Of a DNA stretch of 64,000 bases, positions 44,159 to 53,101 are shown one piece after another (within the stretch, counting starts at the first letter, position 1; each line of letters starts with the position of its first letter). Below the pieces are notes generated by a model. That model was given only the letters and a program-made list of their open reading frames with translations, was not told where the DNA came from and did no database searches. The DNA comes from an uncultured Bacteroidia bacterium (GTDB taxonomy: Bacteria > Bacteroidota > Bacteroidia > Bacteroidales > F082), in contig CADADR010000006.1 in assembly GCA_902786745.1 (NCBI GenBank), forward strand, positions 1-64,000, read 5' to 3'. Position numbers and translations under genes: made by a program.

Positions 44159-46611
44159 AGCGGTTCTGTTTTTAGTTTGGTTCGAGCAATACCATATGCT
44201 GTTTGTATCTCAACGAGATAGAGTGAGGGAGGAAGGGATGGTAGGGGAAGCTCCACATGGTCGACTTGGTTGACTGGATAATCCCAAACGCATTGCCCTT
44301 GCAGGTTGTACAGTTTAATCCTTACAATGCTTTCGGCTTCTATGGTCACTTTGTCATGTGCGGGATTGGGATATAAAGCGGCGGAAATTGTTTGGAAATC
44401 ATTGACGTCGAAGAATCCAGCATGGATGACGATTTCCTGTTCCGAGAATCCGCAGCCGTTCCAGGCCCTGACGCGCAGGGTGGCTGTGCCAGGGTGGTAG
44501 ATGGTAAGTGTGCATGCTGTACCCATGGTATCCATGGTCCAATCAGCACCGTCGAGTTCCCATTCGTAATGCTCAGCAAGCCCTACAGGGTTAATGGAAT
44601 AATGAAATTCACCCAAGATAAGGTCGGTAGAGACATAGACTTCAGTCGGACCGTAGATGGCGGGGATGGATTCGGGATAGAGGTCGAAAGACAGGTGCAT
44701 GGTGACGATGCTATCGCAACCATCGGGAGCGACAAACTCTTGTGTATAGTCGCCCGGGGTAGCGTATGTGACGCCGTTCCATGTGTAAGCGTTGCAGGCT
44801 TGCTGCCACCATTCGTAAGTCACGGTTCCGCCGATGCTCACCTCGATATTGTAAAGAGTGTCGCATCCGTTTGACGCCTCTACCAATTGTTGGAATGACC
44901 CGCTTTCGTTGTATGTGACACCATGGAAGACAAAGGCGGTGCACCCTGAACCGTTGATGCCGACTTCGGTCAATCCTCCAGGATTGTAGGGCTCACCATA
45001 TTGGTCAATATAGCCTGCCTGCTGCAAGAAGTTGTTGTAGGGTCGGCGTACGGTGCCGTCAGGTGCCGTGAAAACAGTGGCCGCGTTGTAGCAGAAGGTC
45101 GGGATGGTTAGGTTTTCGTTGACATTGGTGACGTGGTACATGTATTGGTTCCAGACAGGTCGTGCCGATCCCCAACTGGGACTTCCAAAGACATGAATGT
45201 TGCCATAACCTATGTCGTAATTGAAGTGTTGGTCAAGCAAGCCGGTGGCAACGATTTCTGCTATACCGTCGCCATTTATGTCGGCAACGATGGGGTATTC
45301 GCATCCCGTTCCCGCAGCCATTGTCCTCGTGTAAATATTGTATGGTCTAATGGTGTCGTTTCCGGTGACATGGCTTTTGCCGCTGGCATTGATGATACGC
45401 AGATTGTTGTTATCACGGTAGACCAGTTCCATGATGTTATCTTGGTTAAAATCGAATAATGTCATGGCTGTTTGTCCCGAACGGTCGTCATGGTTTTGCG
45501 ACCAAACAGTTTGAAGACCCGATTGGGGCACGTATCTCCAACAGAAAATCTTTTCAGTGCTGCCGTTGGGTTGATTTTCCAATAAGACGATTTCGGGATA
45601 AGGGTCGGTGTCGATGTTGCCTATGAACACATAACTTGAACTGGCGCAACGGTGAGGTTTTTCGAAAAGGATTTGCCCATTGGAAGGTTTATAGGCGTAA
45701 AAATAGGTGTTGTCAACAATCTGGTCGTTGGTGTCGTCACGTATGACAAGAATTTCAGTTTCTCCATCGAGGTCAAAGTCTGCTATGCAGGTGTGGCCAT
45801 CTTGGGAGCAACCGTTGGGAGGCGTGATGGTCTTGTTGACCGTGATGGAGTTTTGGCTGGGATTGGTGCGGCTGACTATGTTGACATTGTAGATGGTATT
45901 GCCGCATATCAATTCCTGTGTATCATCACCTAAGGCGTTATATGCCAACGACATGGCATAATAGGTGTGGTGGTAGACGCCATTGCTGTAGGCAGGTGTG
46001 CCTCTGTAACTTAGGCCTTTGTTGCCGTTGTTGGGTCCGGAGCACAGCCAATGAAGTGTGGCTGCATCAAAGATGTCGCTGCCCGCATATACTTCGGGAT
46101 AGCCGTCGCCGTTGAAATCAGCCAGTGAGACCATGCCGTCGCAAGAGGTGGGCCGGTCTGAGACATTCAGTAGGGTGCCGTTGATGGAGTAGGCACGGAT
46201 TCTCTTGTCGTAACAATGCGTGAAGATAGCGCCTTGCATCGTGCCGTCAGCTTTGGGATAGCGTCCGATGGCGTATGGACCGTTGGAAAGGTAGATGGTG
46301 TCGGGGACGATAAAGGAATGTTGAAGGCTTAAGTCTGAACCGCTATAGACGTTGATTTCGCGGCTTCGGTAGTTGTTGCCATTGTATTTGGCTACCACGA
46401 TGTCGGTAACGCCGTTGCCGTCAATGTCGCCAACCATGACAGGGGAATAGGAAGCTACGTCGTCCCCGGTGCTGGATTCGAGGAGCTGAATTTCCCAAGC
46501 ACTGCCTAATATGGGTCGGTTGCAGTCGCTTTCAAGAACGTTGTCGGGAAACGTCTGCCCGAAAAAGAGCAAAGGGAGTAAGAGATGCAAGATGAGTAGC
46601 GCCTTTTTCAT
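44155..46611 (-). CDS. FG-GAP propeller surface protein, T9SS cargo (818 aa)
   Basis: Signal peptide 1-19, then the propeller at once: NVLESDCNRPILGSAWEIQLL, DIDGNGVTD, DFNGDGYPEVYAGSDIFDAATL, DFDLDGETE, DINGDGIAE. GCDTLYN and GCDSIV repeats with WNGVTY, an Ig-like region and a T9SS domain (about 737-818, LYPNPAHDK) follow. It lacks the DUF1566-like repeats of its downstream neighbour, so the pair look like a tandem duplication with gain or loss of the N-terminal module. No catalytic residues seen. Confidence 0.85.
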   Translation of the reverse strand: MKKALLILHLLLPLLFFGQTFPDNVLESDCNRPILGSAWEIQLLESSTGDDVASYSPVMVGDIDGNGVTDIVVAKYNGNNYRSREINVYSGSDLSLQHSFIVPDTIYLSNGPYAIGRYPKADGTMQGAIFTHCYDKRIRAYSINGTLLNVSDRPTSCDGMVSLADFNGDGYPEVYAGSDIFDAATLHWLCSGPNNGNKGLSYRGTPAYSNGVYHHTYYAMSLAYNALGDDTQELICGNTIYNVNIVSRTNPSQNSITVNKTITPPNGCSQDGHTCIADFDLDGETEILVIRDDTNDQIVDNTYFYAYKPSNGQILFEKPHRCASSSYVFIGNIDTDPYPEIVLLENQPNGSTEKIFCWRYVPQSGLQTVWSQNHDDRSGQTAMTLFDFNQDNIMELVYRDNNNLRIINASGKSHVTGNDTIRPYNIYTRTMAAGTGCEYPIVADINGDGIAEIVATGLLDQHFNYDIGYGNIHVFGSPSWGSARPVWNQYMYHVTNVNENLTIPTFCYNAATVFTAPDGTVRRPYNNFLQQAGYIDQYGEPYNPGGLTEVGINGSGCTAFVFHGVTYNESGSFQQLVEASNGCDTLYNIEVSIGGTVTYEWWQQACNAYTWNGVTYATPGDYTQEFVAPDGCDSIVTMHLSFDLYPESIPAIYGPTEVYVSTDLILGEFHYSINPVGLAEHYEWELDGADWTMDTMGTACTLTIYHPGTATLRVRAWNGCGFSEQEIVIHAGFFDVNDFQTISAALYPNPAHDKVTIEAESIVRIKLYNLQGQCVWDYPVNQVDHVELPLPSLPPSLYLVEIQTAYGIARTKLKTEPL

Positions 46612-46644
46612 GGCAAAGCAAATTCATTCTATCTTGTAGATTTG

Positions 46645-46652
46645 CAAAAATA
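46645..46652 (-). promoter_or_regulatory. -7 box of the propeller-protein operon
   Basis: Minus-strand TATTTTTG, 33 bases before the ATG at 46611. No matching -33 box at the normal distance. Confidence 0.5.
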
Positions 46653-46725
46653 CATAATTAATTCAAATAATTGTTTATTGCGCCAATTTATTGTTTATGA
46701 AAACTACATTGTTTGCACCGTCATT

Positions 46726-46755
46726 ACGAAAAAAGTCGTAACGAAAAAAGTCGTA
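46726..46755. repeat. perfect 15-bp tandem repeat
   Basis: ACGAAAAAAGTCGTA occurs twice back to back. The ends also pair (CATTACGA...TCGTAATG), so the whole can fold as a hairpin with A/T tracts and may stop the glycosyltransferase transcript. The rest of 46612-46819 holds no gene that I can support. Confidence 0.6.
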
Positions 46756-46819
46756 ATGCAAAATGGAATTGGCTAATGCTTCATTGAGGCTAAAGTGTCG
46801 AATGAAAATGTATGATGAA

Positions 46820-47983
46820 TTAAGCCAAGAGATTCTTGTAGAAATCAACCAGTTTCTCGCTCTCTTTTTCCCAATTGAACTCTTCTTCAATGGCTTTTCT
46901 ACCGTTGTTGCCCATTTCAACGGCTTGTTCGGGATGTTCCTTCAACCATTTTATGGCATCGGCAATGTCCTCTGGCTTTTCGGGGTCGATACAGATGGCA
47001 AAGTGATACTTCTCATTCATCTTTTGTGCAAAGTCTGTATTGGAAATGACTACGGGCAATTGCATTGACATGTAATCGTAGACCTTGGTCGGGAGGGTGT
47101 CGATTTTGTCGTATTGCCCGACATTGAGCAGGGTGGAAGCTCCGATGTTGGCCTCCTCCAACAAGGCTACCATGCCTTTTTTGTCCAAAAAGCCTTTGTA
47201 GTCGACGCAGGCGTAGGCAGGCGATTCTTTTAGTTCTGTTTCGTAGGTTTTGGGCGAGAAAGCTCCGGCCAAAAGCAATTTTGCTTTGGCTTGGTGCGCA
47301 GCTTCAATGAGTTGGGTGATGCCTCGTTCTTTGGTAATACCTCCAATCATAGCCACGGCTGGACCTTGTGAATAGTCTATAGGCGTTTTTCTCGTGTAAT
47401 CGGATAGACTTGGCAAGTTTCTGATAAACAAGGTTTTTTGACAACGATGACCAAAATAGTCAACGCCATTCATGGTACATACCTGAACTACCCCGTCGAT
47501 TTTCATGCAGACGTGTTTTTCGTAGCGCATGTAGAGGTTGCCAAATACTTTCATAAGGAAAGCAGGCGTTTTTATCACCTTGATTTTGTGGATGTTGTCG
47601 CGGAGTTGCCAACCATAGTACTCGTGACTATCAAAGATGACGATTTTACCTTTACGCTTTAGCTTCATCCCCACTGGCAACAACTCGGGTTCATGCAAGT
47701 GATAGATGTCAGCATCGACGTCTAAGGCGGTCTCCAAACTCATCTTGTTCCGTTTTCTCAGCAGTTCGAGGTTGTTTTTGATGGGACAAAACAGGCTGAT
47801 GCAGCGAACGCCGTCAATCACTTCAGTCTTGGCTGTGTCACCAAAACCGATGAGCGTGACGTCAAAACCAGCTTTTGCCAATGACTTGCACTCTTTTTCA
47901 AAGATGCGCATGTCATTCATTTTGTGCTTGCTTGCCAAATGACAGACTTTGACTTTCTTGTCTATGTTGGGACCGGTTGTCAT
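46820..47983 (-). CDS. glycosyltransferase family 4-like
   Basis: 387 residues with a two-lobed GT-B pattern: N-terminal VCHLASKHKMNDMRIFEKECKSLAKAGFDVTLIGFG, and a C-terminal donor site region with GGITKERGITQLIEAA, PTKVYDYMSMQLPVVISN and a Rossmann-like ending. Transfers a sugar from a nucleotide donor to a growing surface glycan, acting at the cytoplasmic face. Last gene of a five-gene operon; overlaps the previous gene by four bases. Donor and acceptor cannot be read. Confidence 0.85.
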   Translation of the reverse strand: MTTGPNIDKKVKVCHLASKHKMNDMRIFEKECKSLAKAGFDVTLIGFGDTAKTEVIDGVRCISLFCPIKNNLELLRKRNKMSLETALDVDADIYHLHEPELLPVGMKLKRKGKIVIFDSHEYYGWQLRDNIHKIKVIKTPAFLMKVFGNLYMRYEKHVCMKIDGVVQVCTMNGVDYFGHRCQKTLFIRNLPSLSDYTRKTPIDYSQGPAVAMIGGITKERGITQLIEAAHQAKAKLLLAGAFSPKTYETELKESPAYACVDYKGFLDKKGMVALLEEANIGASTLLNVGQYDKIDTLPTKVYDYMSMQLPVVISNTDFAQKMNEKYHFAICIDPEKPEDIADAIKWLKEHPEQAVEMGNNGRKAIEEEFNWEKESEKLVDFYKNLLA

Positions 47984-49293
47984 TCGTTAATGGCTTGGTT
48001 GAGCAGGGCCGCGTATTGTTGCGTCATAACCTGTCTCGAATAGTTTTCCACCTTTGGATTCGTGTTGACTTCCAGAGTGTTCTCCAAATACCTCTGATAG
48101 AGGTTTTTCAAGGCTTCCTTTATCTTCTCTTTGTCTTCAAAGCTGATGGTCTGGCCGGCACCGGTTTCCCTAAGGATTCTAGCCGCGTCGCCGTCTTCGG
48201 GACCTATGCAGAGGATGGGGCGGCCCGAGGCCATATACTCGAAGAGCTTGCCGGTAAGCAGGCCTTTGGCACGCGGCTCGCTGTCGGGCATGAGCAGGAG
48301 CAAGAGCAATGTGGAGCTGCGATGCACTGCCGACACTTGGTCGTGCGGCATGTAAGGCGAATAGGCGACATGTTGTGTCAAACCGTTCTCGTCGATGCTG
48401 CTCACCACGGCACTGTCAATCTGCCCAATCATATTGATTCTTAGGCTCTTGTCAAAGCCGCTATCTTCCTTGGTGAGCTCAGCCAAGGCTTGCCATAGGT
48501 TGCTGGGGTTCTGGATCTTGGAGAGGACGCCGAGATAGGTGATGGTAAACTGTTCGGACAAGTTGACGGGCGTCTGTGTGTCGTCGTCGCGGTCGAAACC
48601 ATTGTAAATGGTCCTGACGTTCCTGTTGCCCAATCGCCCAAGCCTTCTCGCACCGTCGGGTGCCACGGTGACCACCTTGTCGGCTTTGGTCAACACCTCT
48701 TGCTCCAAACGGTGATGTTTGCGGTCGGCCCAAGCGGTGAGGTGCAGGTCGTTGTAGTAGTCGATTTCGGTCCAAGGGTCGCGGAAGTCGGCAATCCACG
48801 GGAGACCCAATGCTTCCTTTAGCTTCAAGGCGATCAGGTGCATGGAGTGGGGCGGACCCGTGCTGATGATGGCATCCACGGGGTGCTCGTTCAGGTATTC
48901 TTTCAAGAAGCGCACCGAGGGCTTCACCCACCCGCAACGGGCATCAGGGATAAAGAAGTTGCCGCGTACCCACAGCGATAGGTCCGACTTCCAGCTTTTG
49001 TTCTTTTCCTTCTCTTGGATGAATCCCATCTTCACGGTCTCTTCCTTTTTGATGCCGAGGAACTTCTTGTATGCGGAATAAGGTTCGGTGATGGGTCTTC
49101 TGATGACCTCGATGTTAGGCGCGACATCTTTCTCCAAGGAATGATCGATAATCGGATACTCAGCGTTTTCTGTAGTGTATATCACGGGCTGCCAGCCGTA
49201 TTCGGGCAGGTACTTCGACATCTTCAGCCAGCGTTGCACGCCGCTGCCGCCCGAAGGAGGCCAATAGTAGGTGATGATCAGAACGCGTTTCAT
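47980..49293 (-). CDS. glycosyltransferase family 4-like
   Basis: 437 residues, GT-B fold. Start MKRVLIITYYWPPSGGSGVQRWLKMSKYLPEYGW with the Gly-rich acceptor loop. Donor region GLLTGKLFEYMASGRPILCIGPEDGDAARIL with the E-x7-type arrangement near the end. A membrane-associated enzyme of surface glycan synthesis. Overlaps both neighbours by four bases, so translation is coupled. Confidence 0.88.
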   Translation of the reverse strand: MKRVLIITYYWPPSGGSGVQRWLKMSKYLPEYGWQPVIYTTENAEYPIIDHSLEKDVAPNIEVIRRPITEPYSAYKKFLGIKKEETVKMGFIQEKEKNKSWKSDLSLWVRGNFFIPDARCGWVKPSVRFLKEYLNEHPVDAIISTGPPHSMHLIALKLKEALGLPWIADFRDPWTEIDYYNDLHLTAWADRKHHRLEQEVLTKADKVVTVAPDGARRLGRLGNRNVRTIYNGFDRDDDTQTPVNLSEQFTITYLGVLSKIQNPSNLWQALAELTKEDSGFDKSLRINMIGQIDSAVVSSIDENGLTQHVAYSPYMPHDQVSAVHRSSTLLLLLLMPDSEPRAKGLLTGKLFEYMASGRPILCIGPEDGDAARILRETGAGQTISFEDKEKIKEALKNLYQRYLENTLEVNTNPKVENYSRQVMTQQYAALLNQAINE

Positions 49294-51800
49294 GCCTTTT
49301 CTTCTTTTTTGGGTTTGAAGGTATAGATGAGGGCGCCTATTAGGCCCAAAATCATGATCAACGAACTGATAAATGACACGGTGTTGCCCACCTTGTAGGC
49401 CTTGGGCGCGTACTCCATGATGATGTCATGCTCACCACCAGGGATGAGGGCAGCACGCAGGATGTAGTTGGCGCGAAGCAAAGGCTGCTCCTGTCCGTCC
49501 ACATACATCTTCCATCCCTTCTCGGTCCAGATTTCGGAGAAGACGACAAGATAGTTGGCATCTGTTGCGCCTGTTGAAGCGCCGCGGAACTTATAGCACA
49601 ACTTGTTGGGCTGGTAATCCTCCAAGGTTATTTCGGGCACGATGCTGTCTGTGAGTTGGTAGTTGCCGACTTGTTGTGCAAACTCCCTGTTGATGATGGC
49701 CGCGTGAGCCAAGTTGGTCTCCGCGATGGCATCGATCTCCTCATTGGGTGTGCTCACCCAGCGTATGTCGTTCACCACCCATGCGTTGCCCAAGGAATTG
49801 GCGTTGGGGAAGGGTTGCGCGTTGGGGTTGAAGATGACGTATTTGGTGTTCAGCATGTTGATCACTTTCTGCTGCGATAAGCTCAGCATCAGATCTTGCG
49901 CGGTTTTGGCGCCTCTGAGTTGGTTGAGCTCGCTACCAAGGTATTGCGAGATGACGTCTTGGTAACGGCGCAGTTTGGCGCCCGAATAGCCACCCAGCGA
50001 CTTGTGGAAATAGCAGGTGCTGGCGTCGTTGAACATGTCTTTGGTGATGTCGGCCACACGGAAGTCCAAGTCGTTGTCGTTCAATATGTATTGGTCGGCG
50101 GCAGAAGCAGTGAAAGGCTTCGAGTATTGCTCCTTGCTGACGAATTTGTCGTTGTTCAGGTAACGCTTGTCGATGGGGAACATGTCGGCCAAAACCAATA
50201 CGGCGAGGATGGGGAAGGCGATTTGGCCTTTCAGCTTGCCCTTGCCGTAAAGGAACAACGGCACGGCGGCAAGGATGATGAATAGCAGGCTGCGTAGCGC
50301 GTCCTTGCGGAAGATGGCCACACGCACGTCTTCGAGCTGTGATGCAAACTGGGCGTAGACGGCGCCGTCCTTGCCTTTGCTCATGGCGGCGAACTGCTCG
50401 GCTTCGCCTTGGCTGAGGAAGCTGAAGAAGGTCTTCGGGGCGAGATAGAACAAGAGACAGATACCCGCCGTGATGCCCAAGGCGATATAGAATTTCTTGA
50501 TGTTCTTTTTGAAGCCGTCGGGATCCTTCATCAGCTCGGCGAGTCCTAAGAAGCCTAACAACGGCATGGTAATCTCGGCGATGACAAGTGTCATGGAAAC
50601 GGCCCTAAACTTGTCATATCCAGGGATGTAGTCCAAGAAGAAGTTGGTGAAGCCCATGAAGTTCTTGCCCCAGCTGAGCAGGATGGAGAGCAGGGTGGCG
50701 ATGAGCAAGGCCCATTTCAGCTTGCCTTTCACGGTCAGCGCACCCAAGACGAAGAGGAAGACCACGATGGCACCCACGTAGACGGGACCGCTGGTCATGG
50801 GTTGGTCGCCCCAATAGGCATTTTGCTGGGCGATGGTGTCCTTGAACTGTCGGTCGGCCTTGTCCAAGGCAGGGTTCTGTTTTCCGATATAGGCCGAAGC
50901 GCCGCCCTTGGCGTTGGGGATCAGCAATGTCCAGGTCTCACCCTTGCCATAACTCCATTGCGTGATGTAGTCGCGGTCGAGGCCCGTAGTTTGGTTGTCT
51001 TGGCCGCTGGCCAGCACGGGTTTGCCACGTGTGGTCTCCTTGCCAAACTCATAGTTGCCGTAGAGGGCTGTCGAACAGGTCAGTACGCCGATGATGGCGG
51101 CCACGGCCAAACCGACGGAAGCCTTGAAGAAATGGCCCAACTTCTTGTTTTTGATGTCGCTGATAAGCTCGGCGATGACCAAGATGACGATGATCAAGGC
51201 AAGATAGTAGGTGATTTGCAGGTGGTTGGTACGTACCTCAAAGGCCATGGCAAAGGCGGTCAGCAGCCATCCCCAAAGGTATTTGCCTTTGTAGGCCAGC
51301 AGCACGCCCGCGATGACGGGAGCCATATAGGCCATGGCCATGGCTTTGGCGTTGTGGCCTGCCCCAATCACGATGAATAGGTAGGACGTGAACCCATAGG
51401 CTATGGCACCGATGAAACTGATCCAGAAGCCGCAGTCGAGCACCAACAACAGAACAAAAAATCCTAACATACAGATGAATACGGAGCCAATGGGGTGGGG
51501 GAAGCCCAAACTCAGCCCTTTGTAAACGGGGTTGGTGAGATTGCCCTTGGGGCTGACTGAGATGTTCCACGCTGGCATGCCGCCAAACGGAGCATTGGTC
51601 CAAAGTGTCTGTTCGCCCGTAGCCTCATGGAATTGGTTGATCTCTTGCGACATGCCGAGGTGCATCTCGATGTCGTGTTGCTTGATGCGCTTGCCTTGGA
51701 GCACGGGGCTAAAATAAATCAGCGTGATGACCGCAAAAGCCAGGATGGCGGCCACGATGCTGAGGATGTTCTTGTTCTTCTGGAAAAAGTTTTTGTTCAT
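49290..51800 (-). CDS. YfhO-family membrane protein
   Basis: 836 residues from the start at 51800 (MNKNFFQKNKN), seven bases after the preceding stop; an ATG at 51842 would overlap that gene. About 12 membrane helices, with a large periplasmic loop (residues about 560-780) and an early PFGGMPAWNISV block near the conserved acidic motif (KQHDIEMHLGMSQEI). YfhO proteins are multi-pass membrane enzymes of the GT-C type linked to glycosylation of surface polymers; in Gram-positives YfhO acts in teichoic-acid glycosylation. Here it sits between glycosyltransferases, which supports a role in surface glycan modification. Confidence 0.88.
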   Translation of the reverse strand: MNKNFFQKNKNILSIVAAILAFAVITLIYFSPVLQGKRIKQHDIEMHLGMSQEINQFHEATGEQTLWTNAPFGGMPAWNISVSPKGNLTNPVYKGLSLGFPHPIGSVFICMLGFFVLLLVLDCGFWISFIGAIAYGFTSYLFIVIGAGHNAKAMAMAYMAPVIAGVLLAYKGKYLWGWLLTAFAMAFEVRTNHLQITYYLALIIVILVIAELISDIKNKKLGHFFKASVGLAVAAIIGVLTCSTALYGNYEFGKETTRGKPVLASGQDNQTTGLDRDYITQWSYGKGETWTLLIPNAKGGASAYIGKQNPALDKADRQFKDTIAQQNAYWGDQPMTSGPVYVGAIVVFLFVLGALTVKGKLKWALLIATLLSILLSWGKNFMGFTNFFLDYIPGYDKFRAVSMTLVIAEITMPLLGFLGLAELMKDPDGFKKNIKKFYIALGITAGICLLFYLAPKTFFSFLSQGEAEQFAAMSKGKDGAVYAQFASQLEDVRVAIFRKDALRSLLFIILAAVPLFLYGKGKLKGQIAFPILAVLVLADMFPIDKRYLNNDKFVSKEQYSKPFTASAADQYILNDNDLDFRVADITKDMFNDASTCYFHKSLGGYSGAKLRRYQDVISQYLGSELNQLRGAKTAQDLMLSLSQQKVINMLNTKYVIFNPNAQPFPNANSLGNAWVVNDIRWVSTPNEEIDAIAETNLAHAAIINREFAQQVGNYQLTDSIVPEITLEDYQPNKLCYKFRGASTGATDANYLVVFSEIWTEKGWKMYVDGQEQPLLRANYILRAALIPGGEHDIIMEYAPKAYKVGNTVSFISSLIMILGLIGALIYTFKPKKEEKA

Positions 51801-51807
51801 CGTGTCT

Positions 51808-52023
51808 TTATTTAATCTCTTCGTAATCAGTGTATTCTCCAATGTTTGGGTCGACGTGGGGCTTCTTTTCCTCGTTCGAGTCGGTCTTGGCTTCTTCTTG
51901 GCCGAATTGGTTCATCTGCTTCTCTAGCTTTCTCATCTTTCTTCTGAATATCAGCTTGATAAGCATGTTGAAAGCGTAGAAGATCAGGACAGCGTAGAGG
52001 ATTATTTTCAGAAATGCTCCCAT
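51808..52023 (-). CDS. small membrane protein, DUF4834-like
   Basis: 71 residues: one N-terminal membrane helix (FLKIILYAVLIFYAFNMLIKLIF), a basic stretch (RRKMRKLEKQ) and an acidic tail. It resembles the small DUF4834 proteins of Bacteroidetes found before YfhO genes. Function unknown. In the operon between GT2 and YfhO. Confidence 0.72.
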   Translation of the reverse strand: MGAFLKIILYAVLIFYAFNMLIKLIFRRKMRKLEKQMNQFGQEEAKTDSNEEKKPHVDPNIGEYTDYEEIK

Positions 52024-52050
52024 GGTATATATTAAATATGTGCTGCGAAA

Positions 52051-53037
52051 TTACGGTTTTTCTGTTTGCGATGGCTGTTTTTTGCGGATAATCTCTTTAT
52101 AGGCGGCCCCTAAAAAGCCTAAGCCATAGCCGAATAGCTGGCAAAAAGAGGCAGGAACGCTGAGCAGGGCGACTTTGAGGCTCTTGTTTTTGATCAAGGA
52201 GTCGACGAAGACCAACACGGCATAAAGCAGGATGGGCAGCAGCCATAACCAATGGCAGAAAATGCCCAGCATGACCAACAAAAGGGTGCCTACCACGAAG
52301 GCGGCGGGTAAGAGGTGGACGAGTTTGAAGGTCTCGGGGTATTTGTTTTTCAACACCACACGTGCCTCGCCCGAGTGCTTCACTTGACGGAAGAACGAGC
52401 TGAATTTGACTCTTCTCTTGTGGTAGACAAAAGCATCGGGGAAGAGCCTGCAGCTGTAGCCGCCTTTGAAGATACGGGTGCTCAAGTCGATGTCCTCGCC
52501 GTAACGCATCGGGGCAAAGCCTCCCAAGGCTTCGTACACGCTTCTCTTGATGCCGAGGTTGAAGCTGCGGGGATAGAACTTGTCCATTTTCTTTTTGCCA
52601 CCGCGTATGCCACCCGTGGTAAAAAACGAGGTCATGGAATAGTTGATGGCCTTCTGTATGGGTGTGAACGAGGGGTGGGCGCGGTCGGGGCCGCCGAAGG
52701 CGTCGCATGGCTCACGGTCGAGTTCGCCTTTGACGATCTCAAGGTAGTTCTCTGGAACGATGACATCAGAGTCGAGGATGATGAGGTAGTCGCCTTGGCT
52801 GCGTTCGGCACCATAGTTGCGCGAAGGACCCGGTCCGGAGTTGGGCTTGAAGTAATAGTTGATCGGCAGGTGGTCGGCATAGTTTTGGCAAACCGTGTCA
52901 CACTTCTCCGTCGAGCCGTCCTCCACCACGACGACCTCAAAGTCCTTGAAAGTCTGGTGGCATAGGCTCTCCAGCAGTTCGTCGACTTCTTGCGGGCGGT
53001 TGTAGACGGGTATGATGATCGAAAACAGCATTTTCAT
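52051..53037 (-). CDS. glycosyltransferase family 2 with C-terminal membrane helices
   Basis: 328 residues from 53037 (MKMLFSIIIPVYNRP). The longer frame up to 53157 is rejected because it covers the promoter region. GT-A fold: nucleotide-binding start, VVVVEDGSTEKCD, metal-binding LDSDV, and a catalytic-type RYGEDIDLSTRI. About two or three membrane helices at the C-terminus. First gene of the glycan operon. The start codon is about ten bases after a TATCTTTG box, so the leader is very short. Confidence 0.88.
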   Translation of the reverse strand: MKMLFSIIIPVYNRPQEVDELLESLCHQTFKDFEVVVVEDGSTEKCDTVCQNYADHLPINYYFKPNSGPGPSRNYGAERSQGDYLIILDSDVIVPENYLEIVKGELDREPCDAFGGPDRAHPSFTPIQKAINYSMTSFFTTGGIRGGKKKMDKFYPRSFNLGIKRSVYEALGGFAPMRYGEDIDLSTRIFKGGYSCRLFPDAFVYHKRRVKFSSFFRQVKHSGEARVVLKNKYPETFKLVHLLPAAFVVGTLLLVMLGIFCHWLWLLPILLYAVLVFVDSLIKNKSLKVALLSVPASFCQLFGYGLGFLGAAYKEIIRKKQPSQTEKP

Positions 53038-53042
53038 TATTT

Positions 53043-53075
53043 TTTGCAAAGATAGGGATTCTTTCCTTATTTTTG
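53043..53075 (+). promoter_or_regulatory. promoter of the methyltransferase gene
   Basis: TTTG (53043-53046), 21-base spacer, TATTTTTG (53068-53075), 26 bases before the ATG at 53102. The spacer contains the opposite-strand -7 box of the GT2 gene. Confidence 0.7.
53047..53054 (-). promoter_or_regulatory. -7 box of the glycan operon
   Basis: Minus-strand TATCTTTG, matching TAnnTTTG, inside the divergent promoter on the other strand. No clear -33. Confidence 0.55.
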
Positions 53076-53101
53076 CGCTATCAAATTGCGATTCTCTGAA
53101 A

